Positions 50,743 through 60,324 are shown, numbered from the stretch's first letter. The stretch: 64,000 nt of DNA from ZC4RG19 sp017577565 (GCA_047459075.1 VSCH01000007.1:1-64000); one strand, 5' to 3'. Numbers and translations are program-made. Notes: generated from the letters alone by a model not told the origin.

Positions 50743-52719
50743 TCAGCTCACCCGGAAGTGGTCGAAGCGGGCGGTGTGCGCCGGCGAGGGCGTGTGGTTG
50801 CCCACGAACAGGCCCACCTGCGCCACCGACAGGTCGAACGAGAACGACGCCACCTGCGTCCAGGACACCCCGTCACCCGAACCCGACAGGGTCCACACGT
50901 CACCCTCCCGGGCGATGCGCAACCAGTACGGCGCCCCCGCCGGCGCCGCCCGGTTCGCCCGCGCCGAGGCCGACCCACCGTCGATCGTCGCCACGAAGAA
51001 CCGCGGCGACCCACCGTCGTGGTGCACCTCGAACCGGATCAGGTTCTGCGCGTCCTCCTGCACCACCAGACCCTGCATCTGGTACGCCGAGGACACCGCC
51101 GAGTCCACCTTCACCTCCACGGTGAAGTCCGTGTCCTCCGCCGCCTGCAACAGCCGCGGCGCCCGCAACGCCCCCGTCCACAGGTCGTGGGACACCCCCG
51201 CCGGCACCGACAGCTCCACGTGCGACCCCGTCGCCACCACCGAGCCGTCACCCACCGGATCGAACCACGACCACCACGAACCCAACGACGCCGAGGAGAA
51301 CTCGTCCGACACCAACCCACCACCCGACGGCGGCGGCTCGGGGTCGTTGTCGACCGACACGGTCACGGTCGCCGGCCCGGCCACCGCGCCGTCGTCGTCG
51401 GCCACCGTGTAGGCGAAGGCGTCCTCGCCGGTGAAGCCGTCCTCGGGCGTGTAGGTCACGGCGCCGGTCGCCGGGTCGACGGTCGTCGAGCCGTGGTCCG
51501 GCCCGGTCACGACCGTGACCGACGAGGGCACGAGCGCGCCGTCGGGGTCGCTGTCGTTGGCCAGGACGTCGATGACCACCGGCGTGCCGGCCGTCGTGGC
51601 CGCCACGTCGTCGACGACGATCGGGGGCCGGTTCGCCGGCGGGGGCGGCGCCTCGCCGCCGACCTCGGTCACCACGACGTCGCCGAAGGTGACCTGCGCC
51701 CGGTGGGCGATGAGCAGCGCCGAGCCGTTGGCCTTGGCGAAGGTCGTGTCGAGGGCCTCGACCGTGACGCCGGCGCCCTCCGGCTGGCCGGCCGGGACGA
51801 CCGTCATGCGGTAGCGGTCGCCCTGGGCGGTGCGCTGGACGCTGGCCCGGAAGAGATAGGTCTGCCCCGGGGTCAGGCTGAAGCCGCTCTGGTCGGCGGC
51901 CAGCACGTCCTCGTCGGCGCTGGAGATCTCGACCCGGGGCGGGTGGCCGTAGAGGCCCCGGTACCAGGCGAGGGCGCCGCTCGGGCGCCACCCCGCCCGG
52001 GGCTGCATCCCCGGCTGGTGCGGCGGCGCCTCGGTGTGGCCGGTCCAGCGGAGGAAGAAGCCGACCGCGCCGTCGTTGGCGTAGAGGCTGTGGACCGTGA
52101 CCGGGACCTCGATCTCGTAGTCGGTCCAGGTCACGTCGCCGACCGCGAGCAGGCGGTCGTAGCCGGAGACGTCGTTGCGCACGCCCTCCGGGGTGACCGA
52201 CCAGCGGCCGTCGACGACGTCGACGACGTCGGTCGGGCGCGTGGCGCCCGCCCACTCGACCCGGGTGGGCAGCGGCCAGGTCGTGCCCGGGTGGTGGACC
52301 AGCGTCACCGTGCGCTGCGCCTCGTTGCCGGCCCGGTCGGTGGCCGTGATGACGACCTCGTTCTCGCCGGCCACGAGGTCGCCCCGGTCGATCTCGACGT
52401 TGAAGTCGCCCGGCTGCAGCAGGCGGGGGTGGTCGTCGCCGATGGTGAGCGGCTGCTCGGGGCCGCCGTTCAGCGACCAGGTCAGCGAGGCGACGTCACC
52501 GTCCGGGTCGGTGACCCGCCCGAGCACGTTGGCCCACTGCTGGGTGTGGCCGGTGGCCCCGACGTGCTGCACGTCGCCGTACCAGACGTCGATGGCCGGG
52601 GCCGTGCCCTGGGCCGAGGCCGGGAGCGCCACCGCCCCGGCCACCACGGAGGCGGTCGCCGCCACGGCCACGAGCCGTCCCGCCCGCGACCACCGCCCGT
52701 CCGATCGCGATCCCCGCAC
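50743..52719 (-). CDS. Secreted multidomain protein (Big_9 and DUF1349-like modules)
   Basis: 658 aa from GTG 52719, with GGAGGTGG before it. A signal peptide (GRLVAVAATASVVAGAVALPASA) is followed by a Ca-binding/Ig-like region (about 40-130), a concanavalin-like domain (about 135-360), a Big_9/cadherin-like module (about 370-465; ANDSDPDG, DPATGAVTYTPEDGFTG) and a C-terminal DUF1349-like beta-sandwich (about 475-658; SSAYQMQGLVVQEDAQNLIRFEV). No enzyme site is visible; it is probably a surface or exported glycan-binding protein. The last module has different codon use. Confidence 0.78.
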   Translation of the reverse strand: MRGSRSDGRWSRAGRLVAVAATASVVAGAVALPASAQGTAPAIDVWYGDVQHVGATGHTQQWANVLGRVTDPDGDVASLTWSLNGGPEQPLTIGDDHPRLLQPGDFNVEIDRGDLVAGENEVVITATDRAGNEAQRTVTLVHHPGTTWPLPTRVEWAGATRPTDVVDVVDGRWSVTPEGVRNDVSGYDRLLAVGDVTWTDYEIEVPVTVHSLYANDGAVGFFLRWTGHTEAPPHQPGMQPRAGWRPSGALAWYRGLYGHPPRVEISSADEDVLAADQSGFSLTPGQTYLFRASVQRTAQGDRYRMTVVPAGQPEGAGVTVEALDTTFAKANGSALLIAHRAQVTFGDVVVTEVGGEAPPPPANRPPIVVDDVAATTAGTPVVIDVLANDSDPDGALVPSSVTVVTGPDHGSTTVDPATGAVTYTPEDGFTGEDAFAYTVADDDGAVAGPATVTVSVDNDPEPPPSGGGLVSDEFSSASLGSWWSWFDPVGDGSVVATGSHVELSVPAGVSHDLWTGALRAPRLLQAAEDTDFTVEVKVDSAVSSAYQMQGLVVQEDAQNLIRFEVHHDGGSPRFFVATIDGGSASARANRAAPAGAPYWLRIAREGDVWTLSGSGDGVSWTQVASFSFDLSVAQVGLFVGNHTPSPAHTARFDHFRVS

Positions 52720-52771
52720 CTTCCACCTCCGGTCCCGCCCGGGCGCACGTCCGCCCGTCCAGCGGCCCGGG

Positions 52772-52777
52772 ACGTTA
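52772..52777 (-). promoter_or_regulatory. -10 box of the secreted-protein gene
   Basis: TAACGT on the minus strand, 52 nt upstream of GTG 52719. Confidence 0.35.
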
Positions 52778-52838
52778 GCCGACCGCCACGGGCGGTTGCC
52801 CGACCCCGCTCCGAGCACGCGGTGCGGCCATCAGCTGC

Positions 52839-52844
52839 TAGCGT
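52839..52844 (+). promoter_or_regulatory. -10 box of the glycosyltransferase-toroid gene
   Basis: TAGCGT, 42 nt before GTG 52887, with a GGAGG site in the leader. Confidence 0.4.
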
Positions 52845-52886
52845 CGTGCCCCGGCAGGACAGGTCCGACGGCGGGCGGAGGCGGAC

Positions 52887-55094
52887 GTGCAGTTCAGCGT
52901 GGTGGTGTGCACCCACAACGGGGCGTCGCGCCTGCGGCGCTCCCTGGGGTCGGTGCTGGCGCAGGAGGCGGCGGACTTCGAGCTGGTCGTGGTCGACGAC
53001 GGGTCGACCGACGACACCGCGGCGGTCGTGCGGAGCCACGACGCCGCCAACCTGCGCTACGTCTGGCGCCCCAACGGCGGGCTCTCCGCCGCCCGCAACA
53101 CCGGCCTGCGCGAAGCACGGGGGCAGTTCGTCGTCTACCTCGACGACGACGACTGGGCCGACCCCGACTGGCTGCGCACGCTCGCCGGCGCCCTCGACGA
53201 CACGACCGGCGTCGTCACCTGCGGCGCCTGGATGCACGGCCCCGACGGCAGCGTCGAGGTGCAGCTCCCCCGGCAGATGCCCGAGGCGTTCGGCGGGGTG
53301 ACGGCGCTGTTCCTCGCCGGCACGTTCGCCGTCCGGCGCTCGCTCTACGAGGCGATCGGCGGGTACGCCGAGGACATCCCCACCTCGCACCAGAGCGAGG
53401 TGGCGCTGCGCCTCGTCCCGGCCCTGGCCCGGGCCGGCCTCACGGTGGCGACCGTCGACCGGCCCCTCGTGCACATCGAGCGCCGCGCGGCCGGCCAGCG
53501 CCGGCGCCGGCCCGACACCGTGCTGCGGGGGGCCGAGTACCTCATCGAGCGCCACCACGACCGCCTGGTCCGCTCCCCCGACGCGCTGGCCGACTACCAC
53601 GCCGTCGCCGCCGTGGCCGCCGCGCAGCTGGGCGACCGGCACCGCAGCCGCCACCACTTCCGGTCCGCCTTCCGCCTCGACCCGACCAACCCGCGCCACG
53701 CCCTACGGTTCGTGGTCTCGCACGTGCCGTTCGCAGCTGCGAAGATCTGGGGTCGCCACGCCCTCCCGGCCGGCGGCCCCGACGGCAGGTCCGCCGCCCC
53801 CGCCGAGGAGGCCCCCTCCGATGCCGCACCGACCCCCCGCCGCGAGGCCGAGATGAGCGCCGGACCCGCCACCGCCGCGGCGCGGCGGGCCCCGACCGGC
53901 CGGCTGGCCCGGCGGCTGCAGCGGGCCGCGGCGCTCGCCCGTCCCGCCGTCGCCCGCGGCATCCTCGCCGGCCAGCGCTCGGGCCGGGCCGGCCCGGACG
54001 CGGACCACCTGGCCGCCGCCGTCGCCTGGCTGGGCCGGGCGCAGGACGCCACGCCCGACGGCGGCGTGGCCGCCAGCTACAGCCTGCTCGACGGCTGGAA
54101 CCCCTCCTACCCGGAGACCACCGGCTACATCGTCCCGACCCTGCTGCACCACGCCGAGGCCACCGGCGACGACGAGAGCCGCCGCCGGGCCCGCCGGATG
54201 GGCGGGTGGCTGGCCGAGGTGCAGCGGGCCGACGGCTCGATCGGGCGGGGCCTGTGGGAGGGCCCCGCCGACGCCGACAAGCCGGCCGAGGTGTTCAACA
54301 CCGGTCAGGTGCTGTTCGCGTACCTCGCGCTGACCGAGACCGGGCTCGAGCCGCTGGAGGACGCCGCCCGGCGGGCCGCCGGCTGGCTCCGCGACGTGCA
54401 GAACCCCGACGGCTCCTGGACGGCGCACGCGCTGCACGGCGTGCCCCACACGTACTACACCCGGGTCACCTGGGCCCTGGCCCGGGCCGGCCGCCTGCTC
54501 GACGAGCCCGACCTCACCAAGGCGGCCGGGCGGGCCGTCGACTGGGCGCTCGCCCAGCGCCGGGAGGGCGGCTGGATCGACCGCATGGCGTTCACGCCCG
54601 GTACCGACCCCCTCACCCACACGGTCGCCTACACGATCGAGGGCCTGCTGGAGTGCGGCCTGGTGCTCGACCACGAGGCCGCCTGGCGGGCCGGCGTCGA
54701 GGCCTGCGAGGCCTTCGCCCGCTCCTACCGGGCGGCCGACGGCTGCCGGCTGCCGAGCGGCGGCGTGGCCGCCACCCTGCGCCCCGACTGGCGGGGCTCG
54801 GCCACCTACGACTGCCCGACCGGCACCGCCCAGCTCGCGCTCTGCTGCCGGCGGGTGGCGGCGGTCGACGGGCGGGAGGACCTGCGCGAGGTCGCCGACG
54901 ACCTGCTCCGGGCGGTGAAGCTGGCCCAGGCCGGGCCGTCCGCGCCCCCCGAGCTGCGGGGCGGCGTCCCCGGCTCGATGCCGATCTGGGGCCGCTACGC
55001 GTCGTTCAAGTACCTCAACTGGGCCACGAAGTTCGCCGCCGACGCGCTGCTCGACGCCGTCACCGGCGGCCTGCCCCGGCTCCGGTACGGGTGA
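52887..55094 (+). CDS. Glycosyltransferase family 2 fused to alpha/alpha-toroid (prenyltransferase/squalene-cyclase-like) domain
   Basis: 735 aa, GTG with GGAGG upstream. Residues 1-230 are a GT2 domain (VVVCTHNGASRLRRSLGSVL, VVDDGSTDDT, YLDDDDWADPDW). After a Pro/Ala-rich linker (about 295-345) come helical repeats with QW-like motifs (VQNPDGSW, VQRADGSIGRGLW, QRREGGWIDR) typical of (alpha/alpha)6 toroids of cyclases, GH88 and glucuronyl epimerases. No DXDD cyclase motif is seen, while TGYIVPTLLHH and VFNTGQVLFAYL resemble glycan-active toroids. A single frame without a stop shows a true fusion. Coupled by GTGA to wecB. Confidence 0.8.
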   Translation: MQFSVVVCTHNGASRLRRSLGSVLAQEAADFELVVVDDGSTDDTAAVVRSHDAANLRYVWRPNGGLSAARNTGLREARGQFVVYLDDDDWADPDWLRTLAGALDDTTGVVTCGAWMHGPDGSVEVQLPRQMPEAFGGVTALFLAGTFAVRRSLYEAIGGYAEDIPTSHQSEVALRLVPALARAGLTVATVDRPLVHIERRAAGQRRRRPDTVLRGAEYLIERHHDRLVRSPDALADYHAVAAVAAAQLGDRHRSRHHFRSAFRLDPTNPRHALRFVVSHVPFAAAKIWGRHALPAGGPDGRSAAPAEEAPSDAAPTPRREAEMSAGPATAAARRAPTGRLARRLQRAAALARPAVARGILAGQRSGRAGPDADHLAAAVAWLGRAQDATPDGGVAASYSLLDGWNPSYPETTGYIVPTLLHHAEATGDDESRRRARRMGGWLAEVQRADGSIGRGLWEGPADADKPAEVFNTGQVLFAYLALTETGLEPLEDAARRAAGWLRDVQNPDGSWTAHALHGVPHTYYTRVTWALARAGRLLDEPDLTKAAGRAVDWALAQRREGGWIDRMAFTPGTDPLTHTVAYTIEGLLECGLVLDHEAAWRAGVEACEAFARSYRAADGCRLPSGGVAATLRPDWRGSATYDCPTGTAQLALCCRRVAAVDGREDLREVADDLLRAVKLAQAGPSAPPELRGGVPGSMPIWGRYASFKYLNWATKFAADALLDAVTGGLPRLRYG

Positions 55095-56182
55095 GGTCGC
55101 CGGTGGCACCCCTGGTCCACGTCGTCGGCGCCCGCCCCAACTTCGTCAAGGCCGCGCCCGTCGTGGCCGCCCTGGCCGACCGCGAGCAGGTCCTCGTCCA
55201 CACCGGGCAGCACTACGACGAGCGCATGTCCGACGTCTTCTTCCGGCAGCTCGGCCTGCCGGAGCCCGACGTCGACCTGGGCGTCGGCTCGGGCAGCCAC
55301 GCCCGCCAGACCGCGGCGCTGCTCACCGCCCTGGAGGACGAGCTCCTGCGGCGCCGGCCCCGGCTGGTCGTCGTCTACGGCGACGTGAACTCCACCCTGG
55401 CGGCGGCGCTGGTGGCGGCCAAGCTGCAGGTGCCGGTGGCCCACGTCGAGGCCGGGCTGCGCAGCTTCGACGACACGATGCCGGAGGAGATCAACCGCCG
55501 GGTCACCGACTCGCTCGCCCGGCTGCACCTCGTCACCAGCCCCGAGGCCATCGGGAACCTGGCCCGCGAGGGGGTCGCCGTCGAGGGCATCCACTTCGTC
55601 GGCAACCCGATGATCGACACGCTGCTGGCCAACCTCGACCGCTTCGACGTGGCCGCGGCCCGGCGGGCGGTCGGCCTCGGCCCCGACGGCCCCTACGGGC
55701 TCGTCACCCTGCACCGGCCGGCCAACGTCGACGACCCCCGGGCCATCGCCGCGCTGGTCGTGGCGCTCAAGGAGGTCGCCGGCTCGCTGCCCCTCGTCTT
55801 CCCCGTGCACCCCCGGGGCCGGGCGGCCTTCGAGCAGGCCGGCCTCACGTCGATCGCCGGCATCACCGTCGTCGACCCGCTGGGCTACATCGAGTTCGTG
55901 TCGCTCATGCGGGGGGCGGCGCTGGTCGTCACCGACAGCGGCGGGGTGCAGGAGGAGACGACCGTGCTGCGGGTGCCGTGCGTCACGGTCCGGCCCAACA
56001 CCGAGCGCCCGATCACCATCACCCACGGCACCAACCGGCTGAGCACCATCGAGGAGCTCCCGGCGGTCGCCCGCGCCGCGCTGGCCGCCGGGCCGCCCCC
56101 GGACGACCGGGTGCCGCCGCTGTGGGACGGCCGGGCCGGGCAGCGCATCGCCGAGGTGCTCGCCGCCTGGCTCGACGGCTGA
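55091..56182 (+). CDS. wecB: UDP-N-acetylglucosamine 2-epimerase (non-hydrolysing)
   Basis: 363 aa from GTG 55091, GTGA overlap (GTG 55103 would be four residues shorter). VVGARPNFVKAAPVV, HTGQHYDERMSDVFF, VEAGLRSFDDTMPEEINRR, HFVGNPMIDTL, TLHRPANVDDP and TDSGGVQEETTVLRVPCVTVRPNTERP are WecB hallmarks, including the Glu and His of the active site. It converts UDP-GlcNAc to UDP-ManNAc, a donor precursor for the glycan. Ends convergently with a glycosyltransferase gene. Confidence 0.96.
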   Translation: MRSPVAPLVHVVGARPNFVKAAPVVAALADREQVLVHTGQHYDERMSDVFFRQLGLPEPDVDLGVGSGSHARQTAALLTALEDELLRRRPRLVVVYGDVNSTLAAALVAAKLQVPVAHVEAGLRSFDDTMPEEINRRVTDSLARLHLVTSPEAIGNLAREGVAVEGIHFVGNPMIDTLLANLDRFDVAAARRAVGLGPDGPYGLVTLHRPANVDDPRAIAALVVALKEVAGSLPLVFPVHPRGRAAFEQAGLTSIAGITVVDPLGYIEFVSLMRGAALVVTDSGGVQEETTVLRVPCVTVRPNTERPITITHGTNRLSTIEELPAVARAALAAGPPPDDRVPPLWDGRAGQRIAEVLAAWLDG

Positions 56183-56204
56183 GCCCCCGACCGGGGCCGG
56201 GCTC
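56181..56204. terminator. Hairpin between convergent wecB and glycosyltransferase genes
   Basis: GAGCCC (56181-56186) pairs with GGGCTC (56199-56204), with CCGACCGGGGCC between them. Lies at the wecB stop; could serve both strands. Confidence 0.45.
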
Positions 56205-56211
56205 GGCGGGG

Positions 56212-57327
56212 TCAGCGGAGCAGGCCGCCGAGGAACCCGGCGAGCTGCTTGACGTGGTCGGCCCGGTCGAGGCGGCTCGCGGCCGCGTCGCACGCCTGGG
56301 TCAGCGCCTCGGACGACGCCCGCCCCGAGGCGAGGAGCTCGACCACCTGCGCGGCGACCTCCTCGGGGCCGGCCCCGGCGTCGACCACGAGCCCGCAGCC
56401 GGTGGCGCGGACCAGCTCGGCGATGTCCCAGCCGATGTCGGTTGTGACGACGCCGACGCCGGAGGCGACGTACTCGCCGAACTTCGTCGGGTACGAGACC
56501 TCGTTGACGAGGTGGGGCCGGCGCACGATGAAGCCGAGCTGGGTGGCCCGCAGGTGCTCGGCCACCTCGGGCGGCGAGTGGGCCGCCACCACCCGGACGG
56601 CGCCGTCGGGGAGCGCCCGGCGCAGCACCTCGGCCCGCTCGTCCCGGCTGACGACCAGGAACCGCAGGTCCGGGTCGAGCCGGTGCATCGCCGCCCAGAT
56701 CTCGGCGAGCATGGGCAGGTTCTGCCAGGGCGCCCCGGTGCCGATGTAGGTCATCGCGCCCGGGCCCGGCGGCCGCAGGCGGAACGTCGACCGGTCGACG
56801 ACGGTCGGCGCCACGGCGACCGGCATGTCGCCGACCCGGTCGCGCAGCAGGCCGGCCATCGGCCGGGACACGACGACGGCGGCGTCCGGCCGCCGGCCCA
56901 CCCGCGTGCTGCGCCACAGGCCCTCGACCATCGCCCGCCGGCGGCGGTCGTCGGCGTGGAGGAGGCGCTCCTCGGGCACGCCGTTCACGCACCAGACCAG
57001 CCGGCCGGCGCGGACGGCCCGGGCGTAGGGCAGGGCGGTGAACCCGACCGCCAGCACGAGGTCGGCCCGCTCCCGGCGGCGGTCGGCGAGCGCCCGCAGC
57101 GCTCCCGGCATGCCCTGGGCCCGCCCGTCGAGCACGGCGGAGCGGACCCGCAGGCGGGGCGCCATGAAGGCGTCGACCTGGGCGGCGGCGGCCGCGCGGT
57201 CGCCGTCGGGGCACAGCCACCAGAACCGCTGGCGGGCGCCGAGCTCGTCCAGCGTGTCGAGCAGGAACGCCAGGCGCCGCCCCTGGAACGGCCCCCGGTA
57301 GACGACGTCGACGAGCGGCCCGCTCAC
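56212..57327 (-). CDS. Glycosyltransferase (GT4-like)
   Basis: 371 aa, GTG start. Two Rossmann domains; the C-terminal half has GAMTYIGTGAPWQNLPMLAEIWAAM, LRFLVVSRDERAEVL and SYPTKFGEYVASGVGVVTTDIG, which resembles the GT4/GT-B donor site, with FGEYVASG in place of the common EGFGLPxLEAMA. The N-terminal part has VVYRGPFQGRRLAFLLDTLDELG. Donor and acceptor unknown. It lies 40 bp downstream of the ABC transporter gene, same strand. Confidence 0.82.
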   Translation of the reverse strand: MSGPLVDVVYRGPFQGRRLAFLLDTLDELGARQRFWWLCPDGDRAAAAAQVDAFMAPRLRVRSAVLDGRAQGMPGALRALADRRRERADLVLAVGFTALPYARAVRAGRLVWCVNGVPEERLLHADDRRRRAMVEGLWRSTRVGRRPDAAVVVSRPMAGLLRDRVGDMPVAVAPTVVDRSTFRLRPPGPGAMTYIGTGAPWQNLPMLAEIWAAMHRLDPDLRFLVVSRDERAEVLRRALPDGAVRVVAAHSPPEVAEHLRATQLGFIVRRPHLVNEVSYPTKFGEYVASGVGVVTTDIGWDIAELVRATGCGLVVDAGAGPEEVAAQVVELLASGRASSEALTQACDAAASRLDRADHVKQLAGFLGGLLR

Positions 57328-57367
57328 GGGTGCCCCCGCAGGTGGGCGCCGGTGGCGGCGGGCCGGC

Positions 57368-59152
57368 TCATGCCGGGTCGGGCGCGGCGCCGGCCAGCGC
57401 GAGCGTCGCCCGGTAGTAGCCCTCGACCCGCTCCAGGTTCGCGGGGGTGTCGAACGCCGCCACCCGGCCGTCCTCCAGGACCATGATGCGGTCGCAGCTG
57501 CTGAGCGTGGACATGCGGTGGGCGACGATGAACATCGTCACCGAGCCCCGCAGCCCCTCCAGCGACCGCTGGATGGCGACCTCGGAGTGGGGGTCGAGCG
57601 CGCTCGTCGGCTCGTCGAGCACGAGGATCTCGGGCCGGCCGGCCAGGGCCCGGGCGAGGCACAGGCGCTGGCGCTGGCCGCCGGAGACGGCGTCCAGCCG
57701 CTGGCCCACGCGGTGCTCGTAGCCGCCGGGCCAGGCCATCACCTCGTCGTGGATGTGGGCGAGGCGGGCGGCCCGCTCGACGTCCTCGTCGGTGACCTCC
57801 TCCCGGAAGTAGCGGATGTTCTCCGCCACCGTCCCGTTGAGCAGGCGGGGCTCCTGGGAGACGTAGGCGACCCGCTGCTGCCAGGCCTCGAGGGCGATCT
57901 CCCGGACGTCGATGCCGCCGACCAGGTAGCGCCCGGCGTCGGGCTCGCGCAGGCGCAGCAGCAGCTGCACGAGCGTCGACTTGCCGGCGCCGGACAGGCC
58001 GACGATGCCGATCGTCTCGCCCGCCTCGACGTGGAAGGAGACGTCCTCGAGCACCGTCTGGCGCTCGTCGTAGGAGAACGACACCCGCTCGAAGGCGATG
58101 TCGGCCCGGGGCGGCACCGGCAGGTCGCCCGACCGCTGCACGCTGTCGTCGTAGCGCCGAACCTCCTTCTGGATGCGGTCGAGGAACGGCGCCACGTCGT
58201 TGAGCTTCTGGTAGGCGGTCTGCAGCTGCTGCCCGTAGGACAGGGCCCGCACGAGGATCAGCACGATGGCGCCGAGGGCGCCGAGGTCCTCGGCGCCGAC
58301 CGCGTAGAGCACGGCCAGGCCCAGGATCACGAGGATCAGCGCCAGCCCCTGGTGCAGGGCGGGCACGCTCATCGAGAGGAACTGCGTGCGGAAGTAGGGC
58401 TGCTCGACCCTCTCGACGAGCCGGTCGACCCGGGCCCGGTGCTGGGTCGCCGTGCCGTAGACGTGCATCTCCTCGGTGAGGCGCACGGCCTCGCCGACGC
58501 CGTCGGCCAGCGCCAGGGACCCGGAGGAGTGCAGGGCCGCCTGCTTGCGGGTCGCCCGGCCGAACGGGCGGAGGACGAGGAAGATGCCCACCGCCGCGAC
58601 CGCGACCGTCAGCGCGATGAGCGGGCTGAGCACGACCGCCGACGCGACGAGGATGAGGAACGAGGCGAACGGCGAGATGGCGCCGGCGACGATCATCGCC
58701 GCCTGGGTGGCGCTGCGGGTGTGCGACGCCATCATCTCCTGCAGGTGGCCCTCGCCGTCGCGGGACTGCACGCTCCAGGAGGCCCGCGTGTAGGCGTGGA
58801 AGAGCTTGCGCATCAGCCGCGACTGGGCCCGGGCGTTCATCCGGGCCGTGCGCCAGGCGAGGAACCACTGCATGCCCAGCCGCAGGGCGGCGAGCAGGGC
58901 CGCCGCCGCGAGCAGCCAGGGCACCGCGGCGTGGACCTTGACGAAGCCGATCTCGACGTCCGCGCCGCCGTGGCCCTGGGCCATCGAGTAGGCGACCTGG
59001 GCCATGAGGGCGAGGACGCCGGCCTCGAAGAACCCGGCCAGCACGGCGAGCGAGCCGAGCACGGCCATCTGCCGCGGCAGCGGGCCGAGCGCGAACTCGG
59101 CCTTCGCCCGGGCCGAGGCGAACCGGCGCAGGCCGGTGCCGAGGGCGCTCAT
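57368..59152 (-). CDS. ABC transporter, membrane plus ATP-binding half-transporter (possible lipid-linked glycan flippase)
   Basis: 594 aa. Six transmembrane helices (about 28-310) and a nucleotide-binding domain (about 350-590): Walker A GLSGAGKST, Q-loop VSQEPRLLNGTVAENI, signature VSGGQRQR, Walker B ILVLDEPTSALDP, switch His in VAHRMSTL. The size and single-chain layout resemble PglK-type flippases of lipid-linked oligosaccharides. It lies between two glycosyltransferase genes and overlaps the upstream GT2 by 4 bp (ATGA). Export of a lipid-linked glycan is the favoured role; peptide or lipid export is not excluded. Confidence 0.88.
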   Translation of the reverse strand: MSALGTGLRRFASARAKAEFALGPLPRQMAVLGSLAVLAGFFEAGVLALMAQVAYSMAQGHGGADVEIGFVKVHAAVPWLLAAAALLAALRLGMQWFLAWRTARMNARAQSRLMRKLFHAYTRASWSVQSRDGEGHLQEMMASHTRSATQAAMIVAGAISPFASFLILVASAVVLSPLIALTVAVAAVGIFLVLRPFGRATRKQAALHSSGSLALADGVGEAVRLTEEMHVYGTATQHRARVDRLVERVEQPYFRTQFLSMSVPALHQGLALILVILGLAVLYAVGAEDLGALGAIVLILVRALSYGQQLQTAYQKLNDVAPFLDRIQKEVRRYDDSVQRSGDLPVPPRADIAFERVSFSYDERQTVLEDVSFHVEAGETIGIVGLSGAGKSTLVQLLLRLREPDAGRYLVGGIDVREIALEAWQQRVAYVSQEPRLLNGTVAENIRYFREEVTDEDVERAARLAHIHDEVMAWPGGYEHRVGQRLDAVSGGQRQRLCLARALAGRPEILVLDEPTSALDPHSEVAIQRSLEGLRGSVTMFIVAHRMSTLSSCDRIMVLEDGRVAAFDTPANLERVEGYYRATLALAGAAPDPA

Positions 59153-60168
59153 CGGGCCGTCCCTGCGGCGGCCGGGGCCGGGGCGAGGCGGCGCCACGCG
59201 TAGCGGGCGCCGGCCACCAGCTCGTCGTAGAGGGCCCGCCGGGGCCAGGACCGGCAGAAGAACAGCAGGACCGCGCCGCCCATGCGGACCCGGTCGAGGG
59301 GGCCGAACTGGGGCGCCCGGGCGACGAGCGCCAGGTAGTTGCCGAGCAGCCGCCAGCGGTCGAACGTCGGCCGGGCGGCCGGGCGGCCCGTCCACCAGTC
59401 GTGGCCGCGGCCCTTGCGGACGCTCACCGCCTCGGTGGAGTTGAACAGGTACTCGTCGAGCTCCCGCACGCCGCCGGCCAGGACCATCTCGGCGAACAGG
59501 ACGCGGTCGGACCCCTTGTAGGCCTTCATGGGTCGGGTGGCCCGCAGGGCGTCCGTGCGCATCACCCCGAAGATGCCCGTCTGGTACTTCCAGTTCCAGA
59601 GGGCGTGGAAGAAGCGCCGCTCGGGCCGGCGGGACATGATGTCGCTGGGGTGCCGGTACCGCCGGACGAGGTTGCCGGACTCGTCCCAGACGTTGGTGCT
59701 CGGGAAGACGAGCGTGACGTCGGGCTCGCGCTCGAGCACCTCGACGCAGCGGCGGAGGAACGAGGGCTCGAGCCAGTCGTCGTAGGCCGCCCACTTGAAG
59801 TAGCGCCCCCGGGCCAGCTCGAGGGCGAGGGCGAAGTTGCGGGCCGCGCCGACGTTCTCGGGGTTCCGGTGGTAGCGGACCCGGGGGTCGGCCGCCGCGT
59901 ACCGCCGGGCGATCTCGCCGGTGGCGTCGGTGGACGCGTTGTCGACCACGATCAGCTCGAGGTCGGTGAAGTCCTGGTCGAGGATCGACCGGATCGCCCG
60001 CTCCAGGTACCGCTCGCCGTTGTGCACCGGCAGGCCGATGCTGACGGTGGGCGCGCCCCCGGGCGCGCCGGCCCCACGCCGCGCCGGTTCGACCTGCTCT
60101 CCGCCGTCCGCCGCCGCCGAGCCCGCGCTCGGCCCGCTCTCGATCAGGTTCGACATCCGCTCCGCCAC
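59149..60168 (-). CDS. Glycosyltransferase family 2
   Basis: 339 aa from GTG 60168; ATG 60156 is an alternative. SIGLPVHNGERYLERAIRSIL, VVDNASTDATGEIARRYAAADPRVRYHRNPENVGAARNF and YFKWAAYDDWLEPSF (metal-site DD) define GT2. The N-terminal 40 residues are a Gly/Ala-rich extension. It shares most of its N-terminal 130 residues with the gene at 61626-62525, so the two are paralogues. A TAACCT box (60188-60193, minus strand) lies 20 nt upstream of the GTG start. Coupled to the ABC gene. Confidence 0.92.
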   Translation of the reverse strand: MAERMSNLIESGPSAGSAAADGGEQVEPARRGAGAPGGAPTVSIGLPVHNGERYLERAIRSILDQDFTDLELIVVDNASTDATGEIARRYAAADPRVRYHRNPENVGAARNFALALELARGRYFKWAAYDDWLEPSFLRRCVEVLEREPDVTLVFPSTNVWDESGNLVRRYRHPSDIMSRRPERRFFHALWNWKYQTGIFGVMRTDALRATRPMKAYKGSDRVLFAEMVLAGGVRELDEYLFNSTEAVSVRKGRGHDWWTGRPAARPTFDRWRLLGNYLALVARAPQFGPLDRVRMGGAVLLFFCRSWPRRALYDELVAGARYAWRRLAPAPAAAGTAR

Positions 60169-60318
60169 CGCCTTCGTTCCCAGGTGAGGTTAGCCACCAT
60201 CCCGCGCTCCGTGCGACCACCGGCGCCCGAAATCGCCAACAACCTGCCACGTGTAGTGGTCGTCACGCGCGCCGAGAGCGGACACGACGCCGTCGCTCGG
60301 CGGGCCCGGGGCGAGGGC

Positions 60319-60324
60319 TAGGCT
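60319..60324 (+). promoter_or_regulatory. -10 box before the 17-codon leader ORF of the VanZ-LamG gene
   Basis: TAGGCT followed by 10 nt (GCCCGGCTCG) and ATG 60335. The same box-plus-spacer (TAGCCT-GCCCGGCACC-ATG) precedes the GH2-like gene. Confidence 0.45.
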
